A stretch of DNA of 64,000 nucleotides from Cucumibacter marinus DSM 18995. Lineage in GTDB: Bacteria > Pseudomonadota > Alphaproteobacteria > Rhizobiales > Devosiaceae. The notes beneath the pieces were generated by a model, which ran no database searches, had not been told where the DNA came from, and saw nothing but the letters and a program-made list of their open reading frames with translations. The stretch spans positions 1-64,000 of the forward strand of contig NZ_AUCR01000009.1 in the NCBI RefSeq assembly GCF_000429865.1. The letters run 5' to 3'. Made by a program: the position numbers and the translations under genes. Positions 37,093-45,618 of this stretch are shown here, piece after piece (within the stretch, counting starts at the first letter, position 1; each line of letters starts with the position of its first letter).

Positions 37093-37107
37093 TTAAGCTC
37101 GGGTTAA
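37093..37107. promoter_or_regulatory. CtrA-type box upstream of the lytic transglycosylase gene
   Basis: TTAA (37093-37096), seven bases, TTAA (37104-37107): an exact match to the CtrA site TTAA-N7-TTAA described in Caulobacter. It is 46 bp before the ATG at 37047, in a region otherwise free of genes. Confidence 0.6.
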
Positions 37108-37115
37108 CTTCCCGA

Positions 37116-37694
37116 TCACCCCTGCCAGCGATGGACCACACTCCCCAGATCCGGGCGATCCCTGTCCCCCGGCACGATCTCAGGCGTGCCGATATGCACG
37201 AACCCGGCGAAGATCTGCCCTTCATCCGCGCCCAGCAGCTGCGCAGCTTCGGAATCGAAGGCGAACCAGCGCGTCACCCAATGCCCTGCGAACCCAAGCC
37301 CATGGGCACCATGCAGTAAATTGAAACACACATTTGCCGCGGACAGGGTCTGCTCGATTTCGGGGATTTTGGGGTGTATCGCCGCTGTTGAAACAACCCC
37401 GATGGTCAGGGGCGCTGGCAGAAACCGGTTCCGTTCCTCTGCCAGCCGTTCTTCGGTGGCATCCGGTTCGCGTCTTTTCACGATCTCGGCCAGCTTTTGA
37501 CCGGCCATTGCACGGTTCTCGCCTTCGAAGATGATCAGCTTCCACGCCGCCAGCTTGCCGTGATCGGGCACACGCGTGGCGATCTTCAACAGCGTTTCAA
37601 GCTGCGCCGGATCGGGCCCGGGATCCTTGAGGAAGGGCAAGGTCACCGACCTGCGGGTCAAAAGGTGGTTCACAAGCTCAGGATTGCTCGGCAT
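37116..37694 (-). CDS. Nitroreductase-family flavoprotein
   Basis: 192 aa, YdjA-like nitroreductase fold using FMN. N-terminal LLTRRSVTLPFLKDPGPDP and ATRVPDHGKLAAWKLIIFEG bind the flavin phosphate; GLGFAGHWVTRWFAFDSEAA and GFVHIGTPEIVPGDRDRPDL complete the pattern. ATG 37694 has AAGGGGG upstream. Physiological substrate unknown (quinones, nitroaromatics or enones). Confidence 0.9.
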   Translation of the reverse strand: MPSNPELVNHLLTRRSVTLPFLKDPGPDPAQLETLLKIATRVPDHGKLAAWKLIIFEGENRAMAGQKLAEIVKRREPDATEERLAEERNRFLPAPLTIGVVSTAAIHPKIPEIEQTLSAANVCFNLLHGAHGLGFAGHWVTRWFAFDSEAAQLLGADEGQIFAGFVHIGTPEIVPGDRDRPDLGSVVHRWQG

Positions 37695-37820
37695 AAAAGC
37701 CCCCTTTCCACGTTTTGGCCGGTTATGACACAGCTTCTCCCCATTCGCAGCGCAAACCGGTCCTTGCGCAAATCCGTCGGGGATTGTTTGGGCGGAACGC
37801 GAAACGGCACAGGCGGGCAC

Positions 37821-38852
37821 ATGCGGCTGATCAGTATTGCGTTGTTGGTTTTCGGTTTGATCCTGGGCGGTGCATCGCCGCTCATGGCGCAGGATGGCAC
37901 CGCCGCTGCTGCCGGAGACGACGAAGAACTGGTTGCCCCGATTCCCCGCCCTCGGCCACCGGAACTGGGCGGCGATCCGCTTCCGGAAGGCGCGGAATCA
38001 CAGGGCACAGGCGACGATGTCACCGCCGAACCGGCCGAGCCCGAAGAAATGAGCATGGACGAGGCTTTCGCAGCGGTCGCCTCGGTCACCCCGCAGCCGG
38101 TGGCCCTCACCGCCCGGGTTTCCGAAGGTGGCCCACAGATCACCGAGGGGCTGACCTGGCGTGTCTTCGACACCAAGCCCGACGCCAATGGCAACCTCTC
38201 GATTCTCAAGCGCTCAGATCAGGCCAATGCCGATTTCGCGCTGCCGCCGGGCGAGTATGTCGTGCATGTCGCCTATGGCCGGGCCCAGATCACCGACTCG
38301 CTCACAGTCGAGCCCGGCCCCAACCAGAAATCGCTGATTCTCGAAGCCGGCGCTCTCACGCTGAACGCCTCGATTGTCGGCGATGTTCCGATTCCCGCCG
38401 AGACCCTGCGCTTCACGGTCTATTCCAACAATGATCTGTCCGGCGAACAAACCCTGGTGGCCGAGAACGTCCAGCCCGGCGAGATGATGTATCTCAATGC
38501 CGGTGTCTACAAAGTCGAATCGCAATATGGCCGTGTGAACGCAACGGTTCGGGCCGATATCCGCGTCGAACCCGCGCAATTGACCGAAGCAACGCTTTAT
38601 CATCGCGCAGCCGAAATCACCCTCAAGCTCGTCTCCGAGCCCGGCGGCGAGGCGATCGCCGACACCGAATGGAAAGTCACCGATCTCGACGGCACGGAGA
38701 TCTACACCGCCATCGGCGCTTTCGGCTCCATGGTGCTGGCCGAGGGTGAATACACCGCCATCGCCCAGCATGGCGGCCGGGCATACAATCTCGATTTCGA
38801 GGTCAAGGCCGGGCTGCCGCGCGAGGTCGAGGTCGTCACCAGCTTCAACTGA
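37821..38852 (+). CDS. Secreted protein with three beta-sandwich-like repeats, unknown function
   Basis: 343 aa. A signal peptide (MRLISIALLVFGLILGGASP, cleavage near LMA-QD), an acidic Pro-rich linker (about 25-75), then three related units of about 85 residues. Each ends with a matching hairpin: PPGEYVVHVAYGRAQITDSL, NAGVYKVESQYGRVNATVRA, AEGEYTAIAQHGGRAYNLDF. This recalls carboxypeptidase-regulatory or PEGA-like beta-sandwiches. Start ATG 37821 has AGGCGGG upstream. Probably periplasmic or cell-surface; no catalytic residues are evident. Confidence 0.8.
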   Translation: MRLISIALLVFGLILGGASPLMAQDGTAAAAGDDEELVAPIPRPRPPELGGDPLPEGAESQGTGDDVTAEPAEPEEMSMDEAFAAVASVTPQPVALTARVSEGGPQITEGLTWRVFDTKPDANGNLSILKRSDQANADFALPPGEYVVHVAYGRAQITDSLTVEPGPNQKSLILEAGALTLNASIVGDVPIPAETLRFTVYSNNDLSGEQTLVAENVQPGEMMYLNAGVYKVESQYGRVNATVRADIRVEPAQLTEATLYHRAAEITLKLVSEPGGEAIADTEWKVTDLDGTEIYTAIGAFGSMVLAEGEYTAIAQHGGRAYNLDFEVKAGLPREVEVVTSFN

Positions 38853-38860
38853 CCCCCAAA

Positions 38861-38892
38861 ACAAAACGGCCCCCGCCGGAGCAGAGGCCGTT
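38861..38892 (-). terminator. Terminator after thrS
   Basis: AACGGCC (38865-38871) and GGCCGTT (38886-38892) form the stem. In the minus direction it is followed by UUGUUUU (down to about 38861), 21 nt past the thrS stop. It may also stop the convergent secreted-protein transcript. Confidence 0.75.
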
Positions 38893-38913
38893 CTCGATCG
38901 GAGTTGCGCCTGA

Positions 38914-40872
38914 TCAGATCAGATCGGGCGGGGTCGCTTCGGCCTTGAGCATGGCGATCGCTTCATCCGCGCTCATGACCTTCTGGCCCTGCTCGCCGAG
39001 CCGGCGCACCGACACGGTGCCCTCCTCGGCCTCACGCTTGCCCAGCACCAGGATCACCGGAACCTTCTGCAAGGAATGCTCGCGCACCTTGTAGTTGATC
39101 TTCTCGTTCCGATAATCGGTCTCGACCCGGATACCAGCGGCGCGCAGCTTCTCAACGATCTTCTCGGCTGCCTCGTCGGCATCCGACACGATGGTCGCGA
39201 CAACCGCCTGGGTCGGCGCCAGCCAGGTCGGGAACCGGCCGGCATAGTGCTCTATGGCCAGGCCAATGAACCGCTCGAAGGTGCCGAACACCGCGCGGTG
39301 CAGCATCACGGGCCGCTGCTTGGAGCCATCCGCATCGATATAGGTCGCATCCAGCCGCTCGGGCAGCACATAGTCGAGCTGGAACGTACCGCACTGCCAG
39401 CTCCGCCCGATCGCATCGGTCAGGTGAAACTCGAGCTTCGGACCATAGAACGCCCCTTCGCCTTCGGCATATTCGAAGTCGATGCCGGAAGCGGTCAAGG
39501 CATCTGCCAGCGCCTTCTCGGCGCGGTCCCAGGTGGCGTCTTCCCCGGCCCGCACTTCTGGGCGGGTCGCCAGCTTGTAGGAAATGCTGGTCATGCCCAT
39601 GTCGCCATAGACCTTGGCGAACAGCTTGAGGAACCGCTCGGTCTCCGCCGTGATCTGGTCTTCCCGGCAGAAGATATGGGCATCGTCCTGGGTCATCTGC
39701 CTGACGCGCATCAGCCCGTGCAGGGCCCCATGTGCCTCGTTGCGATGGCAGCATCCGAACTCGGCCATACGGATCGGCAGATCGCGATAGGACTTGATCC
39801 CCTGCTTGAAGATCTGCACGTGGGCCGGGCAGTTCATCGGCTTGAGCGCCAGCAGATTGGCGTCGCCGGTGATGACCGGTGCATCGTCTTCAGTCGAGGG
39901 GATTTCGTCCGGCACCACGAACATGTTCTCGCGGAACTTGCCCCAGTGGCCGGACTGCTCCCAGAGCTTGTTGTCGAGCAGCTGCGGGGTCTTCACCTCG
40001 TCATAGCCATCCGCATCGAGCTGCCGTCGGATATAGGCTTCGAGCGCACGCCAGATGCGGAAACCCTTGGGATGCCAGAACACCGAGCCCTGGGCCTCGT
40101 CCTGCAGGTGGAACAGGTCCATCTCGCGGCCCAGCTTGCGGTGATCGCGCTTCTCGGCCTCTTCCAGCATGGTGAGGTAGTCATCGAGCTGCTGCTTGGT
40201 CGCCCACGCGGTTCCATAAATACGGCTGAGCATCGCGTTGTCGCTGTCGCCACGCCAATAGGCGCCGGCCACCTTGGTCAGCTTGAACGCCCCGCCCACA
40301 TCCTTGGTCGAGCGCATATGGGGGCCGCGGCAGAGATCGAACCACTGCCCCTGCTTGTAGATCTTCACGTCCTGGTCGGCAGGAATCGCGTCGATCAGTT
40401 CGACCTTGTATTCCTCGCCCTTGGACTTGAAGACGCGCTTGGCCTCGTCGCGGTCCCAGACTTCCTTGGTGAAGGGCGCATCGCTCGAAATGATCTCGGC
40501 CATCTTCTTCTCGATGGCGCGCAGATCGTCCTCGGAGAAAGGCTCTTCCCGGGCGAAGTCGTAATAAAAGCCATTGTCGATGACCGGGCCGATGGTGACT
40601 TGGGTCGAGGGCCACAGCTCCTGCACCGCTTCGGCAAGAACATGCGCGGCATCATGCCGGATCAGCTCTAGCGCTGCCGGGTCATCCCGCTTGATGAATT
40701 CGAGGGTAACCCCGTCATGCACCAGGTCGGAGAGATCGCTCAGCACGCCGTCGGCCCGCATCGCCACGGTCGCCTTGGCCAGCGACTTGGAGATCGATTC
40801 GACGACGGTGGTGCCGGTGGTGCCCTCAGCGTATTCACGCGTGGCGCCATCGGGGAATTTCACCGTAATCAT
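38914..40872 (-). CDS. thrS: Threonyl-tRNA synthetase
   Basis: Charges tRNA-Thr. 652 aa: TGS domain at the start ([20 protein letters not shown]), editing domain ([20 protein letters not shown]), class II catalytic core with motif 2 around [20 protein letters not shown] and the zinc residues of [10 protein letters not shown], then the anticodon-binding domain ([20 protein letters not shown]). ATG 40872 has GGAG upstream. It follows a leader with a small ORF and a terminator hairpin ending 25 nt before the start. Confidence 0.97.
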   Translation of the reverse strand: MITVKFPDGATREYAEGTTGTTVVESISKSLAKATVAMRADGVLSDLSDLVHDGVTLEFIKRDDPAALELIRHDAAHVLAEAVQELWPSTQVTIGPVIDNGFYYDFAREEPFSEDDLRAIEKKMAEIISSDAPFTKEVWDRDEAKRVFKSKGEEYKVELIDAIPADQDVKIYKQGQWFDLCRGPHMRSTKDVGGAFKLTKVAGAYWRGDSDNAMLSRIYGTAWATKQQLDDYLTMLEEAEKRDHRKLGREMDLFHLQDEAQGSVFWHPKGFRIWRALEAYIRRQLDADGYDEVKTPQLLDNKLWEQSGHWGKFRENMFVVPDEIPSTEDDAPVITGDANLLALKPMNCPAHVQIFKQGIKSYRDLPIRMAEFGCCHRNEAHGALHGLMRVRQMTQDDAHIFCREDQITAETERFLKLFAKVYGDMGMTSISYKLATRPEVRAGEDATWDRAEKALADALTASGIDFEYAEGEGAFYGPKLEFHLTDAIGRSWQCGTFQLDYVLPERLDATYIDADGSKQRPVMLHRAVFGTFERFIGLAIEHYAGRFPTWLAPTQAVVATIVSDADEAAEKIVEKLRAAGIRVETDYRNEKINYKVREHSLQKVPVILVLGKREAEEGTVSVRRLGEQGQKVMSADEAIAMLKAEATPPDLI

Positions 40873-40897
40873 CGTTCCGTCTCCAGAAATTGCATTG

Positions 40898-40920
40898 AAA
40901 AAGCCGGGACCATTCCCGGC
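40898..40920 (-). terminator. Terminator hairpin in the thrS leader
   Basis: On the minus strand GCCGGGA-ATGG-TCCCGGC is followed by TTTTT (40902-40898). The run ends 25 nt before the thrS ATG, leaving no room for a promoter after it. So it either attenuates thrS transcription or ends the upstream operon with read-through. The segment CCGGGAC (plus positions 40991-40997) could pair with its 3' arm and prevent the stem. Confidence 0.75.
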
Positions 40921-40931
40921 AGCGAGCCCGT

Positions 40932-41030
40932 TTACCACCGCAAATCCCAAAGGGGAAGGCTTGGCAGGCCCTTCGCTAAGGTTTGAGGGCGTCCCGGGTC
41001 TGCAGGAACCCCATTCTCTCGATTCGCCAC
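40932..41030 (-). CDS. Possible leader peptide of thrS (32 aa)
   Basis: GTG 41030 has GGAGG 9 nt upstream, starting 31 nt past the yidD stop. The product runs [15 protein letters not shown] then [17 protein letters not shown] and ends at TAA 40932-40934, 11 nt before the terminator hairpin. It has one Thr codon (ACC, codon 17) and two Trp codons near the end. Codons 12-14 form the strand that could pair with the terminator. It may be a regulatory leader or chance; no homologue is recognised. Confidence 0.45.
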   Translation of the reverse strand: MANRENGVPADPGRPQTLAKGLPSLPLWDLRW

Positions 41031-41060
41031 GAAGTTTTTCCTCCGTGCGGCGGCTGGCCG

Positions 41061-41372
41061 TCAGCGCCAGCGCCCGTAACGCCAGGGTAGGTACCAGCGG
41101 CCGGTCAGGGGAAGCTCCTCGGGCACCGGGTCATAGCCGTCGGTCCCGCCCGGCCGGCAGCGGAACAGACGCGCGGCGCCCATCCAGCCTCCCGGCCAGA
41201 AACCGAAACGCCAGATTGCATCGCGGGTAAATTCCGAACAGGTGGGCAAATGCCGGCATGTGCGGCCCGTAAAGGCCGACAGCGTGTAGCGGTAGATGGT
41301 GATCAGAATGTAAGAAACGACCTTGAACGGCCAATCGATCACCGTCCAGAACGTCAGCCAGAAGCCGCGCAT
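41061..41372 (-). CDS. yidD: Membrane protein insertion efficiency factor YidD
   Basis: 103 aa. Contains an N-terminal amphipathic/hydrophobic segment ([20 protein letters not shown]) and the family core [20 protein letters not shown], then GARRLFRC-type [20 protein letters not shown]. Believed to help YidC-dependent insertion at the inner membrane. ATG 41372 overlaps the upstream gene's TGA (ATGA). In most bacteria yidD sits with rnpA and yidC; here it is not next to them. Confidence 0.93.
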   Translation of the reverse strand: MRGFWLTFWTVIDWPFKVVSYILITIYRYTLSAFTGRTCRHLPTCSEFTRDAIWRFGFWPGGWMGAARLFRCRPGGTDGYDPVPEELPLTGRWYLPWRYGRWR

Positions 41373-41827
41373 CACCCCGCCTTCTGCATCTCGATCTGGT
41401 CGAGACAGTCGACAACGGCCTCGAACACCAGGAGTGTTGAGGTGTGCCGCGGTTTGAAGGCCTTCACCGGCTCGAGATATTTGAGATCCGACCATTTGTC
41501 GCCCGGCGGCGGCCCGTCCGCTTTCAGCATTGCCACCATCTGCGTTCGCAGCGTGCGCAATTCGTCTGGCGTTGAACCGACAATATGCTGCGCCATGATC
41601 GAGGCAGAGGTCTGCCCCAGGGCACAGGCCTTCACCTCATGGGCATAATCACTGACGATGCCGTCATCGAGCGATAGATCGACCTCGACCGAAGACCCGC
41701 AGACTCGGGACACCCGGCGCGCGCTGGCGTCCGGCGCTTCGAGCCGCTCGGTCACCGGCAGATTGCCCGCGATTTCGATGATCTTGTCCGAGTAGAGATC
41801 AGTCAGTTCCATGTCGGTACCCGCCAT
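41372..41827 (-). CDS. NifU/IscU-like iron-sulfur scaffold protein
   Basis: 151 aa. Three conserved cysteine positions of NifU_N are recognisable: RVCGSSVEVDLSLDD, EVKACALGQTSASIMAQ and the later VFEAVVDCLDQIE. The fit to IscU is distant; many alphaproteobacteria have such a protein next to yidD and folE. It may hold Fe-S clusters for transfer. Coupled to yidD by a 4-nt overlap. ATG 41827. Confidence 0.8.
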   Translation of the reverse strand: MAGTDMELTDLYSDKIIEIAGNLPVTERLEAPDASARRVSRVCGSSVEVDLSLDDGIVSDYAHEVKACALGQTSASIMAQHIVGSTPDELRTLRTQMVAMLKADGPPPGDKWSDLKYLEPVKAFKPRHTSTLLVFEAVVDCLDQIEMQKAG

Positions 41828-41991
41828 GTCAGCAAGCCGATCCGCTCGCGCGATCGTTGCTTGTTTTGCCTTCTAGCTCACTTATATAGTGGCCGCGCGC
41901 GGTCCTGTCAGCGGAACCGCAGAATTTTGACCGCCGCAATGGTCCGGCCCGGTAGTTCGCACGTATCGAACTTGCCGTACGGAGAACGCTC

Positions 41992-42630
41992 ATGGATGCC
42001 CCCGTTAACAAGTCAATCGCCGCAGCCGCAAAGCCCGTGAAGCCCAAGGCAACACGCCCCAGCCGTGCTGAGGCCGAAGAGGCAGTGCGCACCCTTCTTG
42101 CTTGGGCGGGCGACGATCCCGACCGTGAAGGTCTGATCGACACGCCGCGCCGCGTCGCCGCAGCCTATGAAGAGCTATTCGCGGGCTATTCGCTTTCACC
42201 CGCAGAAGTTCTCGACAGGCGATTCGAGGAGGTCGGCGGTTATGACGATGTGGTCCTCGTCCGTGACATCCCGTTCTTTTCGCATTGCGAACACCATGTG
42301 GTGCCCTTCTTCGGCAAGGTCCATATCGCCTATCTGCCGACCGACGGGGTTGTGGGCCTTTCCAAGCTGGCGCGCTTGACCGACATTTTCGCCAAGCGCC
42401 TGCAAACCCAGGAAAACCTGACCGCCCAGATCCTCGATGCTGTCAATGAGCACATCAATCCGCGCGGTGCAGCCGTGATGATCGAGGCCGAGCACATGTG
42501 CATGTCGATGCGCGGGGTGCAGAAATCCGGCGTCTCGACGGTAACCCACCGGTTTACCGGCATCTTCGCCGAGGAAATCGAGCAGCAGCAGCGCTTCTTC
42601 TCGCTGGTTCGCCAGGGGCAGCCCCGCTAA
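41992..42630 (+). CDS. folE: GTP cyclohydrolase I
   Basis: First step of tetrahydrofolate synthesis: GTP to dihydroneopterin triphosphate. 212 aa with zinc ligands Cys99 and His102 ([18 protein letters not shown]) and Cys170 ([20 protein letters not shown]), plus [11 protein letters not shown]-terminal 25 residues are a variable tail. ATG 41992 has GGAG upstream. Divergent from the NifU-like gene. Confidence 0.97.
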   Translation: MDAPVNKSIAAAAKPVKPKATRPSRAEAEEAVRTLLAWAGDDPDREGLIDTPRRVAAAYEELFAGYSLSPAEVLDRRFEEVGGYDDVVLVRDIPFFSHCEHHVVPFFGKVHIAYLPTDGVVGLSKLARLTDIFAKRLQTQENLTAQILDAVNEHINPRGAAVMIEAEHMCMSMRGVQKSGVSTVTHRFTGIFAEEIEQQQRFFSLVRQGQPR

Positions 42631-42661
42631 CTGTGGCCTGCCAAACCGCGAGCCCATTGCA

Positions 42662-42680
42662 GCCGGGGCTTCTCCCCGGC
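42662..42680 (+). promoter_or_regulatory. Hairpin between folE and hisI
   Basis: GCCGGGG (42662-42668), loop CTTCT, CCCCGGC (42674-42680): a perfect 7-bp stem without a U-run, 32 nt after the folE stop and 24 nt before the hisI start. Probably an mRNA-stability or processing element; not a proven terminator. Confidence 0.5.
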
Positions 42681-42703
42681 CGAACCCGGCTCTATAAGCG
42701 GGC

Positions 42704-43150
42704 ATGACCCAAAGCTTCATCGACCCTGCGACCCTCGACAAGACCGCCCTCGAACACGGCGCAGATTTCGCGCCGCGATTCGATGGCAATGGCCTGATCA
42801 TGGCCGTCACCACGGATGCAGCGTCCGGCACGGTGCTCATGGTTGCCTATATGAACGCCGAGGCTCTGGAACTCACCCTGTCGACTGGTCTGGTCCATTA
42901 CTATTCGCGGTCGCGGCAATCGCTCTGGAAGAAGGGCGAGAGCTCGGGCGAAATGCAGCAACTCGTCGAAATCCGTACCGATTGCGACCAGGACGTCCTG
43001 TTGGTGCGGGTCAACCAGACCGGCCGCGGCGCGGCCTGCCACACCGGCAAGCGGTCATGCTTTTATCGCTCTGTCGAAATCCGGGACGGTTCGCCGGTCC
43101 TCGTCACCAATGACGAGCCTCAGATTTTCGATCCCGAAGAAGTTTACTGA
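42704..43150 (+). CDS. hisI: Phosphoribosyl-AMP cyclohydrolase
   Basis: Third step of histidine synthesis, opening the purine ring of PR-AMP. 148 aa, the single-domain HisI form. Motifs: [20 protein letters not shown], then [20 protein letters not shown] and [20 protein letters not shown], with the zinc/magnesium cysteines in DCDQD and [15 protein letters not shown] 42704. It is away from other his genes, as in many alphaproteobacteria; the hisE function must be elsewhere. Confidence 0.96.
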   Translation: MTQSFIDPATLDKTALEHGADFAPRFDGNGLIMAVTTDAASGTVLMVAYMNAEALELTLSTGLVHYYSRSRQSLWKKGESSGEMQQLVEIRTDCDQDVLLVRVNQTGRGAACHTGKRSCFYRSVEIRDGSPVLVTNDEPQIFDPEEVY

Positions 43151-43162
43151 GCAAGAAGCGGT

Positions 43163-43921
43163 CTACTGGGCCGAAGGCCGAGGCCGGCGCTCAAGCAGCG
43201 GTACCAGTACGAAGCCCGCCGCAAATCCCGCCAGATGCGCCTGCCAGGCGATATAGCCACCTCCCTCGCTGAACAGGCTCGCCAGCCCGACTGCAAGGTT
43301 GATCGCAATCCAGATCCCTGAAAAAGCAAGGGCCCGCCGGTTCTGGATCACTTCGCGAAGGCTCGCCAGCTTGCGGCCCAGAACGATTCGTTCCCCGGTT
43401 TCGGGGTGAACCGCCACCTGCACCGGCTGGAACACGAACCGCATCGCGGCCCCCATATAGCCGGAGATGGCACCTGAGGCGCCGATGAGAATCGCACCGA
43501 ATACGGTGTTGAACACGGCGAATCCCGCCGCCCCCGCGATCGCGCCCGCCAGCCCCAGAATGGCAAACCCGCCAATACCGTAGCGCCGCGTCACCGGCGT
43601 ACCGAAGACCGCGAGCCAGGCCACGTTGAAAAACAGATGCATCCAGTCCCCGTGCAACAGGGCGTGAGTGACGACCGTCCAGACCAGGGGCAAGGCCCCA
43701 CCCGGCACCAGATCCGGGTTTGTCAGCCGGTCGGGAATGAAACCGAACCAGGTATAGAGAAAAGTTGAAGCATTCGAATCGAGCACCAGGGTCTTGGCAA
43801 TATGAATCGCAACAAGCAACCCGCCCAGAGCCAGGACCGCCGGCGGCAGATTGGTCATCGGCACAGGCGCGGATCCCCCGCCCTGTGGCGCACCGCGGTC
43901 GCCCTGGTCCTGTTCACTCAT
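43163..43921 (-). CDS. Rhomboid-family intramembrane serine protease
   Basis: 252 aa with six membrane segments after a 25-residue polar tail. Catalytic Ser149 in GASGAISGYMG and His229 in AWQAHLAGFAAG form the dyad; HLFFNVAWLAVFG holds the conserved HxxxN. Cleaves membrane proteins within the bilayer. A soluble loop (about 160-200, VAVHPETGERIVLGRKLAS) between segments is longer than usual. Convergent with hisI, 12 bp apart. Confidence 0.92.
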   Translation of the reverse strand: MSEQDQGDRGAPQGGGSAPVPMTNLPPAVLALGGLLVAIHIAKTLVLDSNASTFLYTWFGFIPDRLTNPDLVPGGALPLVWTVVTHALLHGDWMHLFFNVAWLAVFGTPVTRRYGIGGFAILGLAGAIAGAAGFAVFNTVFGAILIGASGAISGYMGAAMRFVFQPVQVAVHPETGERIVLGRKLASLREVIQNRRALAFSGIWIAINLAVGLASLFSEGGGYIAWQAHLAGFAAGFVLVPLLERRPRPSAQ

Positions 43922-44000
43922 GCCGATTCTGGCCTCCGGTTAAGAAGGCTTTATGCCCGCTAAACGTTTCCTTTTCCACATCACCCCCGAAACATTAACC

Positions 44001-44015
44001 TTAATGATTGATTAA
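44001..44015. promoter_or_regulatory. CtrA-type box between the rhomboid and PAS genes
   Basis: TTAA (44001-44004), seven bases, TTAA (44012-44015), an exact TTAA-N7-TTAA match, with a third TTAA at 43995-43998. It is 80 bp before the rhomboid start and 110 bp before the PAS gene, so it could act on either. The flanks are AT-rich compared with the genome. Confidence 0.6.
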
Positions 44016-44125
44016 ACGGGATTTTGCCCTGTCCCTGTTCCATGGTCGGTCCGGCTCACCCGAGAGCTTGTCACCCACTCACGACTAGGCAGCCGCGGCG
44101 ATACGCGCTGAGGGACAAACCGACA

Positions 44126-44773
44126 ATGCAAAGACGATCCACGCTCGACCTGTTCAGCTATTGGAACGACCTCCGCGGCACGCGGAGTGCGCCCGAGCGT
44201 CGCGATATCGATCCGACTCGCATTCGCAATGCCCTCGCCTACACCTTCATCCTGCAGGCCCAGGACGAAGATTTCGAGTTTCGCCTCGCCGGATCGCATA
44301 TCTGCGCCGCCTATTGCCGCGAACTCAAGCAGCGCTCCTTCACCGGTCTGTGGCAGCAAAAGGACCGTGACGCGGTCGATACGCTGATCAAGGCGGTCAC
44401 CGACGATCACGCTGTCGCCCTGCTCAAATTCAACGCAACGGCGGAATACGGCAATTCGGTCGACTTCGAGACGATGCTTTTGCCGCTGCGTCACAACGGC
44501 GCCACCAACACCCGCATGATCGGGTCGATGACGGCGCTGGAAGATCCCTACTGGCTCGGCCACCGTCCGATTCTGGAGCAGCGCATCACCGGGCTTCGCC
44601 TGATCTGGCCCGACGATCATCTTTCAGATCTCGCCGGCCGTGACCTAGAAACCGGTGTCGAGACCGGAATCGGCATCCGGCCAGAGGTCGTTGGCGAAGG
44701 ATTTGAAGGTGGCATGCCCGACGGACACCGCCGCTATGCGCACCTTGCGGTGATCGACGGCGGAAAACGTTAA
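44126..44773 (+). CDS. PAS-domain protein (PAS_5 type)
   Basis: 215 aa. Residues about 8-145 fit the PAS_5/DUF family common in alphaproteobacteria: LFSYWNDLRGTRSAPERRDI, then IRNALAYTFILQAQDEDFEF and RLAGSHICAAYCRELKQRSF. No kinase, cyclase or phosphodiesterase domain follows, so it is a stand-alone sensor or adaptor. Start ATG 44126 because the open frame upstream is not PAS-like. It is followed by a tandem PilZ gene. Ligand unknown. Confidence 0.8.
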   Translation: MQRRSTLDLFSYWNDLRGTRSAPERRDIDPTRIRNALAYTFILQAQDEDFEFRLAGSHICAAYCRELKQRSFTGLWQQKDRDAVDTLIKAVTDDHAVALLKFNATAEYGNSVDFETMLLPLRHNGATNTRMIGSMTALEDPYWLGHRPILEQRITGLRLIWPDDHLSDLAGRDLETGVETGIGIRPEVVGEGFEGGMPDGHRRYAHLAVIDGGKR

Positions 44774-44861
44774 GAAAAATGCCGGGGCTTACCTTGAGTT
44801 AACCAACCCGGCTTAGGCTGGGACCCAACCAAAATATTTTGTGCTTGGGCTCCCCGCGCTG

Positions 44862-45488
44862 ATGCTTACCGAAAGTCTTGCAGAAGAACTCGAACAGACC
44901 GAGAAGCGCGCCGAGCACCGCCGCTTCCAAAGGGTCAAGGTTTCCGTTCTCGGACGCTATATGCTGGCCGACCGGCGCGAGTTCCCGTGCCAGGTGATCG
45001 AGATGTCCCCGGGGGACGCAAAGATCATCGCGCCGGTTTCCGGCGAAGTCGGTGAGCGCGTCATCGCCTATCTCGATCACATCGGGCGTGTCGAAGGCGT
45101 GATTTCCCGCGTGATCGACGGCGGTTTCGCCATCGAGATCAACGCTTCCATGCGCAAGCGCGACAAGATGGCGGCCCAGCTCACCTGGCTCGCCAACAAG
45201 GATGTGCTGAGTTTGCCAGAGGATCGCCGCCACGAACGTGTGGTCCCCGACATACGGCATTCGAACATCATTCTCGAGGATGGCCGCCGCTATAACTGCA
45301 AGATCATCGACATCTCGCTGTCCGGTGCCGCTGTCGAAATCGATGTCCGCCCTGCCATGGGCACGCCGATCACCCTCGGGCGTATGCGCGCTCGAGTGGT
45401 CCGCCATTTCGATGACGGCATTGCGGTCGAATTCGCCTCGGTCCAGGAGATGCTGACAGTGGTGCAGCAGAACCTCAGGATCAACTGA
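44862..45488 (+). CDS. Tandem PilZ-domain protein
   Basis: 208 aa with two PilZ units. The second (121-200) keeps both c-di-GMP motifs: RRHER (122-126, RxxxR) and DISLSG (150-155, DxSxxG). The first (20-100) has RRFQR (20-24) but EMSPGD (47-52) in place of the DxSxxG motif, so it is probably not a binder. No output domain. ATG 44862 chosen; GTG 44841 is possible and the ribosome site is weak either way. Confidence 0.87.
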   Translation: MLTESLAEELEQTEKRAEHRRFQRVKVSVLGRYMLADRREFPCQVIEMSPGDAKIIAPVSGEVGERVIAYLDHIGRVEGVISRVIDGGFAIEINASMRKRDKMAAQLTWLANKDVLSLPEDRRHERVVPDIRHSNIILEDGRRYNCKIIDISLSGAAVEIDVRPAMGTPITLGRMRARVVRHFDDGIAVEFASVQEMLTVVQQNLRIN

Positions 45489-45618
45489 GGACGCTCGCCT
45501 GCCGGGGTGGTTAATCACCCCTCAATCGACACCTCTTCATTTGAATAAAAACTAGTCGGCATTCTTCGCGGGCCGGAAAACTGCGTTGCCTATCGTGTTC
45601 TCGTCAGGGAGAACACGA

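Noticed and set aside
39076-40671. 531-codon plus-strand frame over thrS
   Set aside because: Antisense of a complete threonyl-tRNA synthetase; no family motif and no ribosome site.
40873-41060. T-box riboswitch upstream of thrS
   Set aside because: The leader has no recognisable T-box sequence or Stem I features, and T-boxes are rare in Proteobacteria.
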